In this document: piece by piece, positions 7,540-21,429 of the stretch
How positions within the stretch are numbered: position 1 is the first letter of the stretch
How the letters are laid out: every line of letters starts with the position of its first letter
Source: Nematostella vectensis
Taxonomy: Eukaryota > Cnidaria > Anthozoa > Actiniaria > Edwardsiidae
Length of the DNA: 64,000 nt
Assembly: GCF_932526225.1 (NCBI RefSeq)
Contig: NC_064045.1
Span: 434,001 to 498,000, forward strand
Direction: 5' to 3'
Translations under genes and position numbers: made by a program
The notes under the pieces: generated by a model
What the model was told of the DNA's origin: nothing
The model's database searches: none
Seen by the model: the letters and a program-made list of their open reading frames with translations, nothing else

Positions 7540-10500
7540 TGCTAGTTTTGCCGCTGTTAATTTAACATATACCATTGTCTGGTCTTGCAAATAAATAATA
7601 AGAGATACTTTATACATTTCAATATATACAGAAATACTTTGTATATTAATATAATATAAGAGTCTCCAGAGGGACTTTGAAGGCTGTTCCAAAAATGTGC
7701 TTATTATACATGTACGATCTACTTTGGGTTTAGAAGTTTGTGAGAAGTCATTGAATATCTTATTCGGTTTTGATTCTCTGGTGTACTGACTAGTCCTGGT
7801 GCAGGTGCCAATGGCCAGATTAGAAGAGTTCTGGGCTCTTGTCAAAGTCGTATTCGTTTTTTATTTTTCGGTGTATTGAATAGTCCACATGGTGTTCTTT
7901 GTTGAAGGGAAGTCTCAAAACTTCTGGGTTGGACCGCATATGGTACTTCTAAGAGCCTCTCGAGAGAACAAGCCTTATCTAGATTTTTTTGGTCCGTCCT
8001 GTCACGCCAAGGGCATGCACAAACACGTGTGGGCCTCACCCCCCATCACTTTTGTAATGGTCCCTCCTCCTTATCACAAGTCTGCTACTCATAACATTAT
8101 GTGGTGTCATGGAGTAATGTACTCTTACATGAGAGAGAAAGCGTCTTTTGTTTTAATTTTATATTGAAACCTGAGTCAACAGGTGTAAAGTGTATCAACA
8201 CTAGCTTTACACCTGTAAAATATCAGCAACTATCTGTGATAGAAGTGGCTGGCGTAAAGACAGCTTGGCTTGCTTGAATCTCTGCCTTGTATTTGGATAG
8301 AACTAGTTCTTTGATCTCGAACGGGTAAAGGGGCCCATGCAGGCTATTTTTTTTCACGATATACACCTTATAATTATAATTGATGTCCACCGCAATCCCT
8401 GCTTCCTAAAGTTAGAGCCTAGTGCACCACTGGAGTCCAATGGACTCCGAGAAATTTAAAAATGCATACTGCTAGTTTTGCCGCTGTTAATTTAACATAT
8501 ACCATTGTCTGGTCTTGCAAATAAATAATAAGAGATACTTTATACATTTCAATATATACAGAAATACTTTGTATATTAATATAATATAAGAGTCTCAAGA
8601 GGGACTTTGAAGGCTGTTCCAAAAATGTGCTTATTATACATGTACGATCTACTTTGGGTTTAGAAGTTTGTGAGAAGTCATTGAATATCTTATTCGGTTT
8701 TGATTCTCTGGTGTACTGACTAGTCCTGGTGCAGGTGCCAATGGCCAGATTAGAAGAGTTCTGGGCTCTTGTCAAAGTCGTATTCGTTTTTTATTTTTCG
8801 GTGTATTGAATAGTCCACATGGTGTTCTTTGTTGAAGGGAAGTCTCAAAACTTCTGGGTTGGACCGCATATGGTACTTCTAAGAGCCTCTCGAGAGAACA
8901 AGCCTTATCTAGATTTTTTTGGTCCGTCCTGTCACGCCAAGGGCATGCACAAACACGTGTGGGCCTCACCCCCCATCACTTTTGTAATGGTCCCTCTTCC
9001 TTATCACAAGTCTGGTACTCTTAACATTATGTGGTGTCATGGAGTAATGTACTCTTACATGAGAGAGAAAGCGTCTTTTGTTTTAATTTTATATTGAAAC
9101 CTGTGTCAACAGGTGTAAAGTGTATTAACACTAGCTTTACACCTATAAAATATCAACAACTATCTGTGATAGAAGTGGCTGGCGTAATGACAGCTTGGCT
9201 TGCTTGAATCTGCCTTGTATTTGGATAGAACTAGTTCTTTGATCTTGAACGGGTAAAGGGGCCCATGCAGGCTATTTTTTTTTCACGATATACACCTTAT
9301 AATTTTTATTGATGTCCACCGCAATCCCTGCTTCCTAAAGTTAGAGCCTATTGCACCACTGGAGTCCAATGGACACCGAGAAATTAAAAAAATGCATACT
9401 GCTAGTTTTGCCGCTGTTAATTTAACATATACCATTGTCTGGTCTTGCAAATAAATAATAAGAGATACTTTATACATTTCAATATATACAGAAATACTTT
9501 ATATATTAATATAATATAAGAGTCTCAAGAGGGACTTTGAAGGCTGTTCCAAAAATGTGCTTATTATACATGTACGATCTACTTTGGGTTTAGAAGTTTG
9601 TGAGAAGTCATTGAATATCTTATTCGGTTTTGATTCTCTGGTGTACTGACTAGTCCTGGTGCAGGTGCCAATGGCCAGATTAGAAGAGTTCTGGGCTCTT
9701 GTCAAAGTCGTATTAGTTTTTTATTTTTCGGTGTATTGAATAGTCCACATGGTGTTCTTTGTTGAAGGGAAGTCTCAAAACTTCTGGGTTGGACCGCATA
9801 TGGTACTTCTAAGAGCCTCTCGAGAGCACAAGCCTTATCTAGATTTTTTTGGTCCGTCCTGTCACGCCAAGGGCATGCACAAACACGTGTGGGCCTCACC
9901 CCCCATCACTTTTGTAATGGTCCCTCTTCCTTATCACAAGTCTGGTACTCTTAACATTATGTGGTGTCATGGAGTAATGTACTCTTACATGAGAGAGAAA
10001 GCGTCTTTTGTTTTAATTTTATATTGAAACCTGTGTCAACAGGTGTAAAGTGTATTAACACTAGCTTTACACCTATAAAATATCAACAACTATCTGTGAT
10101 AGAAGTGGCTGGCGTAATGACAGCTTGGCTTGCTTGAATCTGCCTTGTATTTGGATAGAACTAGTTCTTTGATCTCGAACGGGTAAAGGGGCCCATGCAG
10201 GCTATTTTTTTTTCACGATATACACCTTATAATTATAATTGATGTCCACCGCAATCCCTGCTTCCTAAAGTTAGAGCCTATTGCACCACTGGAGTCCAAT
10301 GGACACCGAGAAATTAAAAAATGCATACTGCTAGTTTTGCCGCTGTTAATTTAACATATACCATTGTCTGGTCTTGCAAATAAATAATAAGAGATACTTT
10401 ATACATTTCAATATATACAGAAATACTTTATATATTAATATAATATAAGAGTCTCAAGAGGGACTTTGAAGGCTGTTCCAAAAATGTGCTTATTATACAT

Positions 10501-13500
10501 GTACGACCTACTTTGGGTTTAGAAGTTTGTGAGAAGTCATTGAATATCTTATTCGGTTTTGATTTATCTGGTGTACTGACTAGTCCTGGTGCAGGTGCCA
10601 ATGGCCAGATTAGAAGAGTTCTGGGCTCTTGTCAAAGTCGTATTCGTTTTTTATTTTTCGGTGTATTGAATAGTCCACATGGTGTTCTTTGTTAAAGGGA
10701 AGTCTCAAAACTTCTGGGTTGGACCGCATATGGTACTTCTAAGAGCCTCTCGAGAGAACAAGCCTTATCTAGATTTTTTTGGTCCGTCCTGTCACGCCCA
10801 GGGCATGCACTAACACGTGTGGGCCTCACCCCCCATCACTTTTGTAATTGTCCTTCCTCCTTATCACAAGTCTGCTACTCATAACATTATGTGGTGTCAT
10901 GGAGTAATGTACTCTTACATGAGAGAGAAAGCGTCTTTTGTTTTAATTTTATATTGAAACCTGAGTCAACAGGTGTAAAGTGTATCAACACTAGCTTTAC
11001 ACCTGTAAAATATCAGCAACTATCTGTGATAGAAGTGGCTGGCGTAAAGACAGCTTGGCTTGTTTGAATCTCTGCCTTGTATTTGGATAGAACTAGTTCT
11101 TTGATCTCGAACGGGTAAAGGGGCCCATGCAGGTTATTGTTTTTCACGGTATACACCTTATAATTATAATTGATGTCCATCGCAATCCCTGCTTACTAAA
11201 GTTAGAGCCTAGTGCACCACTGGAGTCCAATGGACTCCGAGAAATTTAAAAATTCATACTGCTAGTTTTGCCGCTGTTAATTTAACATATACCATTGTCT
11301 GGTCTTGCAAATAAATAATAAGAGATACTTTATACATTTCAATATATACAGAAATACTTTGTATATTAATATAATATAAGAGTCTCCAGAGGGACTTTGA
11401 AGGCTGTTCCAAAAATGTGCTTATTATACATGTACGATCTACTTTGGGTTTAGAAGTTTGTGAGAAGTCATTGAATATCTTATTCGGTTTTGATTTATCT
11501 GGTGTACTGACTAGTCCTGGTGCAGGTGCCAATGGCCAGATTAGAAGAGTTCTGGGCTCTTGTCAAAGTCGTATTCGTTTTTTATTTTTCGGTGTATTGA
11601 ATAGTCCACATGGTGTTCTTTGTTAAAGGGAAGTCTCAAAACTTCTGGGTTGGACCGCATATGGTACTTCTAAGAGCCTCTCGAGAGAACAAGCCTTATC
11701 TAGATTTTTTTGGTCCGTCCTGTCACGCCCAGGGCATGCACTAACACGTGTGGGCCTCACCCCCCATCACTTTTGTAATTGTCCTTCCTCCTTATCACAA
11801 GTCTGCTACTCATAACATTATGTGGTGTCATGGAGTAATGTACTCTTACATGAGAGAGAAAGCGTCTTTTGTTTTAATTTTATATTGAAACCTGAGTCAA
11901 CAGGTGTAAAGTGTATCAACACTAGCTTTACACCTGTAAAATATCAGCAACTATCTGTGATAGAAGTGGCTGGCGTAAAGACAGCTTGGCTTGTTTGAAT
12001 CTCTGCCTTGTATTTGGATAGAACTAGTTCTTTGATCTCGAACGGGTAAAGGGGCCCATGCAGGTTATTGTTTTTCACGGTATACACCTTATAATTATAA
12101 TTGATGTCCATCGCAATCCCTGCTTACTAAAGTTAGAGCCTAGTGCACCACTGGAGTCCAATGGACTCCGAGAAATTTAAAAATTCATACTGCTAGTTTT
12201 GCCGCTGTTAATTTAACATATACCATTGTCTGGTCTTGCAAATAAATAATAAGAGATACTTTATACATTTCAATATATACAGAAATACTTTGTATATTAA
12301 TATAATATAAGAGTCTCCAGAGGGACTTTGAAGGCTGTTCCAAAAATGTGCTTATTATACATGTACGATCTACTTTGGGTTTAGAAGTTTGTGAGAAGTC
12401 ATTGAATATCTTATTCGGTTTTGATTCTCTGGTGTACTGACTAGTCCTGGTGCAGGTGCCAATGGCCAGATTAGAAGAGTTCTGGGCTCTTGTCAAAGTC
12501 GTATTCGTTTTTTATTTTTCGGTGTATTGAATAGTCCACATGGTGTTCTTTGTTGAAGGGAAGTCTCAAAACTTCTGGGTTGGACCGCATATGGTACTTC
12601 TAAGAGCCTCTCGAGAGAACAAGCCTTATCTAGATTTTTTTGGTCCGTCCTGTCACGCCAAGGGCATGCACAAACACGTGTGGGCCTCACCCCCCATCAC
12701 TTTTGTAATGGTCCCTCCTCCTTATCACAAGTCTGCTACTCATAACATTATGTGGTGTCATGGAGTAATGTACTCTTACATGAGAGAGAAAGCGTCTTTT
12801 GTTTTAATTTTATATTGAAACCTGAGTCAACAGGTGTAAAGTGTATCAACACTAGCTTTACACCTGTAAAATATCAGCAACTATCTGTGATAGAAGTGGC
12901 TGGCGTAAAGACAGCTTGGCTTGCTTGAATCTCTGCCTTGTATTTGGATAGAACTAGTTCTTTGATCTCGAACGGGTAAATGGGACCATGCAGGCTATTT
13001 TTTTTCACGATATACACCTTATAATTATAATTGATGTCCACCGCAATCCCTGCTTCCTAAAGTTAGAGCCTAGTGCACCACTGGAGTCCAATGGACTCCG
13101 AGAAATTTAAAAATGCATACTGCTAGTTTTGCCGCTGTTAATTTAACATATACCATTGTCTGGTCTTGCAAATAAATAATAAGAGATACTTTATACATTT
13201 CAATATATACAGAAATACTTTGTATATTAATATAATATAAGAGTCTCCAGAGGGACTTTGAAGGCTGTTCCAAAAATGTGCTTATTATACATGTACGATC
13301 TACTTTGGGTATAGAAGTTTGTGAGAAGTCATTGAATATCTTATTCGGTTTTGATTCTCTGGTGTACTGACTAGTCCTGGTGCAGGTGCCAATGGCCAGA
13401 TTAGAAGAGTTCTGGGCTCTTGTCAAAGTCGTATTCGTTTTTTATTTTTCGGTGTATTGAATAGTCCACATGGTGTTCTTTGTTGAAGGGAAGTCTCAAA

Positions 13501-16141
13501 ACTTCTGGGTTGGACCGCATATGGTACTTCTAAGAGCCTCTCGAGAGAACAAGCCTTATCTAGATTTTTTTGGTCCGTCCTGTCACGCCAAGGGCATGCA
13601 CAAACACGTGTGGGCCTCACCCCCCATCACTTTTGTAATGGTCCCTCTTCCTTATCACAAGTCTGGTACTCTTAACATTATGTGGTGTCATGGAGTAATG
13701 TACTCTTACATGAGAGAGAAAGCGTCTTTTGTTTTAATTTTATATTGAAACCTGTGTCAACAGGTGTAAAGTGTATTAACACTAGCTTTACACCTATAAA
13801 ATATCAACAACTATCTGTGATAGAAGTGGCTGGCGTAATGACAGCTTGGCTTGCTTGAATCTGCCTTGTATTTGGATAGAACTAGTTCTTTGATCTCGAA
13901 CGGGTAAAGGGGCCCATGCAGGCTATTTTTTTTTCACGATATACACCTTATAATTTTAATTGATGTCCACCGCAATCCCTGCTTCCTAAAGTTAGAGCCT
14001 ATTGCACCACTGGAGTCCAATGGACACCGAGAAATTAAAAAAATGCATACTGCTAGTTTTGCCGCTGTTAATTTAACATATACCATTGTCTGGTCTTGCA
14101 AATAAATAATAAGAGATACTTTATACATTTCAATATATACAGAAATACTTTATATATTAATATAATATAAGAGTCTCAAGAGGGACTTTGAAGGCTGTTC
14201 CAAAAATGTGCTTATTATACATGTACGATCTACTTTGGGTTTAGAAGTTTGTGAGAAGTCATTGAATATCTTATTCGGTTTTGATTCTCTGGTGTACTGA
14301 CTAGTCCTGGTGCAGGTGCCAATGGCCAGATTAGAAGAGTTCTGGGCTCTTGTCAAAGTCGTTTTATTTTTTTATTTTTCGGTGTATTGAACAGTCCACA
14401 TGGTGTTCTTTGTTGAAGGGAAGTCTCAAAACTTCTGGGTTGGACCGCATATGGTACTTCTAAGAGCCTCTCGAGAGCACAAGCCTTATCTAGATTTTTT
14501 TGGTCCGTCCTGTCACGCCAAGGGCATGCACAAACACGTGTGGGCCTCACCCCCCATCACTTTTGTAATGGTCCCTCTTCCTTATCACAAGTCTGGTACT
14601 CTTAACATTATGTGGTGTCATGGAGTAATGTACTCTTACATGAGAGAGAAAGCGTCTTTTGTTTTAATTTTATATTGAAACCTGTGTCAACAGGTGTAAA
14701 GTGTATTAACACTAGCTTTACACCTATAAAATATCAACAACTATCTGTGATAGAAGTGGCTGGCGTAATGACAGCTTGGCTTGCTTGAATCTGCCTTGTA
14801 TTTGGATAGAACTAGTTCTTTGATCTCGAACGGGTAAAGGGGCCCATGCAGGCTATTTTTTTTTCACGATATACACCTTATAATTATAATTGATGTCCAC
14901 CGCAATCCCTGCTTCCTAAAGTTAGAGCCTATTGCACCACTGGAGTCCAATGGACACCGAGAAATTAAAAAATGCATACTGCTAGTTTTGCCGCTGTTAA
15001 TTTAACATATACCATTGTCTGGTCTTGCAAATAAATAATAAGAGATACTTTATACATTTCAATATATACAGAAATACTTTATATATTAATATAATATAAG
15101 AGTCTCAAGAGGGACTTTGAAGGCTGTTCCAAAAATGTGCTTATTATACATGTACGACCTACTTTGGGTTTAGAAGTTTGTGAGAAGTCATTGAATATCT
15201 TATTCGGTTTTGATTTATCTGGTGTACTGACTAGTCCTGGTGCAGGTGCCAATGGCCAGATTAGAAGAGTTCTGGGCTCTTGTCAAAGTCGTATTCGTTT
15301 TTTATTTTTCGGTGTATTGAATAGTCCACATGGTGTTCTTTGTTAAAGGGAAGTCTCAAAACTTCTGGGTTGGACCGCATATGGTACTTCTAAGAGCCTC
15401 TCGAGAGAACAAGCCTTATCTAGATTTTTTTGGTCCGTCCTGTCACGCCCAGGGCATGCACTAACACGTGTGGGCCTCACCCCCCATCACTTTTGTAATT
15501 GTCCTTCCTCCTTATCACAAGTCTGCTACTCATAACATTATGTGGTGTCATGGAGTAATGTACTCTTACATGAGAGAGAAAGCGTCTTTTGTTTTAATTT
15601 TATATTGAAACCTGAGTCAACAGGTGTAAAGTGTATCAACACTAGCTTTACACCTGTAAAATATCAGCAACTATCTGTGATAGAAGTGGCTGGCGTAAAG
15701 ACAGCTTGGCTTGCTTGAATCTCTGCCTTGTATTTGGATAGAACTAGTTCTTTGATCTCGAACGGGTAAAGGGGCCCATGCAGGTTATTGTTTTTCACGG
15801 TATACACCTTATAATTATAATTGATGTCCATCGCAATCCCTGCTTACTAAAGTTAGAGCCTAGTGCACCACTGGAGTCCAATGGACTCCGAGAAATTTAA
15901 AAATTCATACTGCTAGTTTTGCCGCTGTTAATTTAACATATACCATTGTCTGGTCTTGCAAATAAATAATAAGAGATACTTTATACATTTCAATATATAC
16001 AGAAATACTTTGTATATTAATATAATATAAGAGTCTCCAGAGGGACTTTGAAGGCTGTTCCAAAAATGTGCTTATTATACATGTACGATCTACTTTGGGT
16101 TTAGAAGTTTGTGAGAAGTCATTGAATATCTTATTCGGTTT
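7540..16141 (+). repeat. Five-monomer repeat at 4651-bp offset, two copies
   Basis: About 3.95 kb at 7540-11490 recurs at about 12191-16141. Private variants are shared at the same offset: CGAGAGCACA near 9824 and 14475, the GCACTAACACG change at 10807 and 15458, AATTGTCC at 10847 and 15498, and GTTTTTCACGG near 11138 and 15789. A few singletons separate the copies (GTAAATGGGACC at 12976, GGGTATAG at 13308, GTTTTATTTT at 14361), so they are close but not identical. Confidence 0.75.
10508..12425 (+). repeat. Near-identical adjacent monomer pair (931-bp offset)
   Basis: From about 10508 to 11494 the sequence repeats at about 11439-12425 with no difference that I could spot. Shared rare changes include GCACTAACACG, TTGTTTGAATC, GTTTTTCACGGTATA and TGCTTACTAAAG. 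The T in TTGTTTGAATC is not in the related copy at 15711, so the pair formed after that copy split off. This is a recent single-monomer duplication. Confidence 0.75.
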
Positions 16142-19100
16142 TGATTCTCTGGTGTACTGACTAGTCCTGGTGCAGGTGCCAATGGCCAGATTAGAAGAGT
16201 TCTGGGCTCTTGTCAAAGTCGTATTAGTTTTTTATTTTTCGGTGTATTGAATAGTCCACATGGTGTTCTTTGTTGAAGGGAAGTCTCAAAACTTCTAGGT
16301 TGGACCGCATATGGTACTTCTAAGAGCCTCTCGAGAGAACAAGCCTTATCTAGATTTTTTTGGTCCGTCCTGTCACGCCAAGGACATGCACAAACACGTG
16401 TGGGCCTCACCCCCCATCACTTTTGTAATGGTCCCTCTTCCTTATCACAAGTCTGGTACTCTTAACATTATGTGGTGTCATGGAGTAATGTACTCTTACA
16501 TGAGAGAGAAAGCGTCTTTTGTTTTAATTTTATATTGAAACCTGTGTCAACAGGTGTAAAGTGTATTAACACTAGCTTTACACCTATAAAATATCAACAA
16601 CTATCTGTGATAGAAGTGGCTGGCGTAATGACAGCTTGGCTTGCTTGAATCTGCCTTGTATTTGGATAGAACTAGTTCTTTGATCTCGAACGGGTAAAGG
16701 GGCCCATGCAGGCTATTTTGTTTTCACGATATACACCTTATAATTATAATTGATGTCCACCGCAATCCCTGCTTCCTAAAGTTAGAGCCTATTGCACCAG
16801 TGGAGTCCAATGGACACCGAGAAATTAAAAAATGCATACTGCTAGTTTTGCCGCTGTTAATTTAACATATACCATTGTCTGGTCTTGCAAATAAATAATA
16901 AGAGATACTTTATACATTTCAATATATACAGAAATACTTTATATATTAATATAATATAAGAGTCTCAAGAGGGACTTTGAAGGCTGTTCCAAAAATGTGC
17001 TTATTATACATGTACGACCTACTTTGGGTTTAGAAGTTTGTGAGAAGTCATTGAATATCTTATTCGGTTTTGATTTATCTGGTGTACTGACTAGTCCTGG
17101 TGCAGGTGCCAATGGCCAGATTAGAAGAATTCTGGGCTCTTGTCAAAGTCGTATTCGTTTGTTATTTTTCGGTGTATTGAATAGTCCACATAGTGTTCTT
17201 TGTTGAAGGGAAGTCTCAAAACTTCTGGGTTGGACCGCATATGGTACTTCTAAGAGCCTCTCGAGAGAACAAGCCTTATCTAGATTTTTTTGGTCCGTCC
17301 TGTCACGCCCAGGGCATGCACAAACACGTGTGGGCCTCACCCCCCATCACTTTTGTAATGGTCCCTCCTCCTTATCACAAGTCTGCTACTCATAACATTA
17401 TGTGGTGTCATGGAGTAATGTACTCTTACATGAGAGAGAAAGCGTCTTTTGTTTTAATTTTATATTGAAACCTGAGTCAACAGGTGTAAAGTGTATTAAC
17501 ACTAGCTTTACACCTGTAAAATATCAACAACTATCTGTGATAGACGTGGCTGGCGTAAAGACAGCTTGGCTTGCTTGAATCTCTGCCTTGTATTTGGATA
17601 GAACTAGTTCTTTGATCTCGAACGGGTAAAGGGGCCCATGCAGGTTATTTTTTTTCACGATATACACCTTATAATTATAATTGATGTCCATCGCAATCCC
17701 TGCTTCCTAAAGTTAGAGCCTAGTGCACCACTGGAGTCCAATGGACTCCGAGAAATTTAAAAATTCCTACTGCTAGTTTTGCCGCTGTTAATTTAACATA
17801 TACCATTGTCTGGTCTTGCAAATAAATAATAAGAGATACTTTATACATTTCAATATATACAGAAATACTTTGTATATTAATATAATATAAGAGTCTCCAG
17901 AGGGACTTTGAAGGCTGTTCCAAAAATTTGCTTATTATACATGTACGATCTACTTTGGGTTTAGAAGTTTGTGAGAAGTCATTGAATATCTTATTCGGTT
18001 TTGATTCTCTGGTGTACTGACTAGTCCTGGTGCAGGTGCCAATGGCCAGATTAGAAGAGTTCTGGGCTCTTGTCAAAGTCGTATTAGTTTTTTATTTTTC
18101 AGTGTATTGAATAGTCCACATGGTGTTCTTTGTTGAAGGGAAGTCTCAAAACTTCTAGGTTGGACCGCATATGGTACTTCTAAGAGCCTCTCGAGAGAAC
18201 AAGCCTTATCTAGATTTTTTTGGTCCGTCCTGTCACGCCAAGGACATGCACAAACACGTGTGGGCCTCACCCCCCTATCACTTTTGTAATGGTCCCTCTT
18301 CCTTATCACAAGTCTGGTACTCTTAACATTATGTGGTGTCATGGAGTAATGTACTCTTACATGAGAGAGAAAGCGTCTTTTGTTTTAATTTTATATTGAA
18401 ACCTGTGTCAACAGGTGTAAAGTGTATTAACACTAGCTTTACACCTATAAAATATCAACAACTATCTGTGATAGAAGTGGCTGGCGTAATGACAGCTTGG
18501 CTTGCTTGAATCTGCCTTGTATTTGGATAGAACTAGTTCTTTGATCTCGAACGGGTAAAGGGGCCCATGCAGGCTATTTTTTTTTCACGATATACACCTT
18601 ATAATTATAATTGATGTCCACCGCAATCCCTGCTTCCTAAAGTTAGAGCCTATTGCACCACTGGAGTCCAATGGACACCGAGAAATTAAAAAAATGCATA
18701 CTGCTAGTTTTGCCGCTGTTAATTTAACATATACCATTGTCTGGTCTTGCAAATAAATAATAAGAGATACTTTATACATTTCAATATATACAGAAATACT
18801 TTATATATTAATATAATATAAGAGTCTCAAGAGGGACTTTGAAGGCTGTTCCAAAAATGTGCTTATTATACATGTACGACCTACTTTGGGTTTAGAAGTT
18901 TGTGAGAAGTCATTGAATATCTTATTCGGTTTTGATTTATCTGGTGTACTGACTAGTCCTGGTGCAGGTGCCAATGGCCAGATTAGAAGAATTCTGGGCT
19001 CTTGTCAAAGTCGTATTCGTTTGTTATTTTTCGGTGTATTGAATAGTCCACATAGTGTTCTTTGTTGAAGGGAAGTCTCAAAACTTCTGGGTTGGACCGC

Positions 19101-19330
19101 ATATGGTACTTCTAAGAGCCTCTCGAGAGAACAAGCCTTATCTAGATTTTTTTGGTCCGTCCTGTCACGCCCAGGGCATGCACAAACACGTGTGGGCCTC
19201 ACCCCCCATCACTTTTGTAATGGTCCCTCCTCCTTATCACAAGTCTGCTACTCATAACATTATGTGGTGTCATGGAGTAATGTACTCTTACATGAGAGAG
19301 AAAGCGTCTTTTGTTTTAATTTTATATTGA
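16141..19330 (+). repeat. Higher-order dimer, about 1862 bp, repeated
   Basis: Landmarks 16260 and 18120, and 17190 and 19052, carry matching rare variants: ACTTCTAGGTTGG (16293, 18153), AAGGACATGC (16380, 18240), GAAGAATTCTGG with CGTTTGTTATTT (near 17125-17167 and 18987-19029) and CACATAGTG. Similarity stops near 17474/19334, where CCTGAGTC becomes CCTGTGTC. Confidence 0.7.
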
Positions 19331-21429
19331 AACCTGTGTCAACAGGTGTAAAGTGTATTAACACTAGCTTTACACCTATAAAATATCAACAACTATCTGT
19401 GATAGAAGTGGCTGGCGTAATGACAGCTTGGCTTGCTTGAATCTGCCTTGTATTTGGATAGAACTAGTTCTTTGATCTCGAACGGGTAAAGGGGCCCATG
19501 CAGGTTTTTTTTTTCACGCTATACACCTTATAATTATAATTGATGTCCATCGCAATCCCTGCTTCCTAAAGTTAGAGCCTAGTGCACCACTGGAGTCCAA
19601 CGGACTCCGAGAAATTTAAAAATTCATACTGCTAGTTTTGCCGCTGTTAATTTAACATATACCATTGTCTGGTCTTGCAAATAAATAATAAGAGATACTT
19701 TATACATTTCAATATATACAGAAATACTTTGTATATTAATATAATATAAGAGTCTCCAGAGGGACTTTGAAGGCTTTTCCAAAAATGTGCTTATTATACA
19801 TGTACGACCTACTTTGGGTTTAGAAGTTTGTGAGAAGTCATTGAATATCTTATTCGGTTTTGATTCTCTGGTGTACTGACTAGTCCTGGTGCAGGTGCCA
19901 ATGGCCAGATTAGAAGAATTCTGGGCTCTTGTCAAAGTCGTATTCGTTTGTTATTTTTCGGTGTATTGAATAGTCCACATAGTGTTCTTTGTTGAAGGGA
20001 AGTCTCAAAACTTCTGGGTTGGACCGCATATGGTACTTCTAAGAGCCTCTCGAGAGAACAAGCCTTATCTAGATTTTTTTGGTCCGTCCTGTCACGCCCA
20101 GGGCATGCACAAACACGTGTGGGCCTCACCCCCCATCACTTTTGTAATGGTCCCTCCTCCTTATCACAAGTCTGCTACTCATAACATTATGTGGTGTCAT
20201 GGAGTAATGTACTCTTACATTAGAGAGGAAGAGTCTTTTGTTTTAATTTTATATTGAAACCTGAGTCAACAGGTGTAAAGTGTATTAACACTAGCTTTAC
20301 ACCTGTAAAATATCAGCAACTATCTGTGATAGAAGTGGCTGGCGTAAAGACAGCTTGGCTTGCTTGAATCTCTGCCTTGTATTTGGATAGAACTAGTTCT
20401 TTGATCTCGAACGGGTAAAGGGGCCCATGCAGGTTATTTTTTTCACGATATACACCTTATAATTATAATTGATGTCCATCGCAATCCCTGCTTCCTAAAG
20501 TTAGAGCCTAGTGCACCACTGGAGTCCAATGGACTCCGAGAAATTTAAAAATTCCTACTGCTAGTTTTGCCGCTGTTAATTTAACATATACCATTGTCTG
20601 GTCTTGCAAATAAATAATAAGAGATACTTTATACATTTCAATATATACAGAAATACTTTGTATATTAATATAATATAAGAGTCTCCAGAGGGACTTTGAA
20701 GGCTGTTCCAAAAATTTGCTTATTATACATGTACGACCTACTTTGGGTTTAGAAGTTTGTGAGAAGTCATTGAATATCTTATTCGGTTTTGATTCTCTGG
20801 TGTACTGACTAGTCCTGGTGCAGGTGCCAATGGCCAGATTAGAAGAGTTCTGGGCTCTTGTCAAAGTCGTATTAGTTTTTTATTTTTCGGTGTATTGAAT
20901 AGTCCACATGGTGTTCTTTGTTGAAGGGAAGTCTCAAAACTTCTGGGTTGGACCGCATATGGTACTTCTAAGAGCCCCTCGAGAGAACCAGCCTTATCTA
21001 GATTTTTTTGGTCCGTCCTGTCACGCCCAGGGCATGCACAAACACGTGTGGGCCGCACCCACCATCACTTTTGTAATGGTCCCTCTTCCTTATCACAAGT
21101 CTGGTACTCTTAACATTATGTGGTGTCATGGAGTAATGTACTCTTACATGAGAGAGAAAGCGTCTTTTGTTTTAATTGTATATTGAAACCTGTGTCAACA
21201 GGTGTAAAGTGTATTAACACTAGCTTTACACCTATAAAATATCAACAACTATCTGTGATAGAAGTGGCTGGCGTAATGACAGCTTGGCTTGCTTGAATCT
21301 GCCTTGTATTTGGCTAGAACTAGTTCTTTGATCTCGAACGGGTAAAGGGGCCCATGCAGGTTATTTTTTTTCACAATATACACCTTATAATTATAATTGA
21401 TGTCCATCGCAATCCCTGCTTCCTAAAGT

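Larger units (their letters stand above)
3816..7770 (+). repeat. Higher-order dimer, about 1860 bp, two copies
   Basis: Type I and type II monomers alternate (diagnostic sites 4054, 4984, 5913, 6844, 7773). Like copies are 1859-1860 bp apart: landmarks 4171 and 6030, and 5100 and 6960. One member has CACCTAT, GGACACC and GAATCTGCC; the other has CACCTGT, GGACTCC and GAATCTCTGCC. The pattern shows the repeating unit here is two monomers. Confidence 0.75.
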
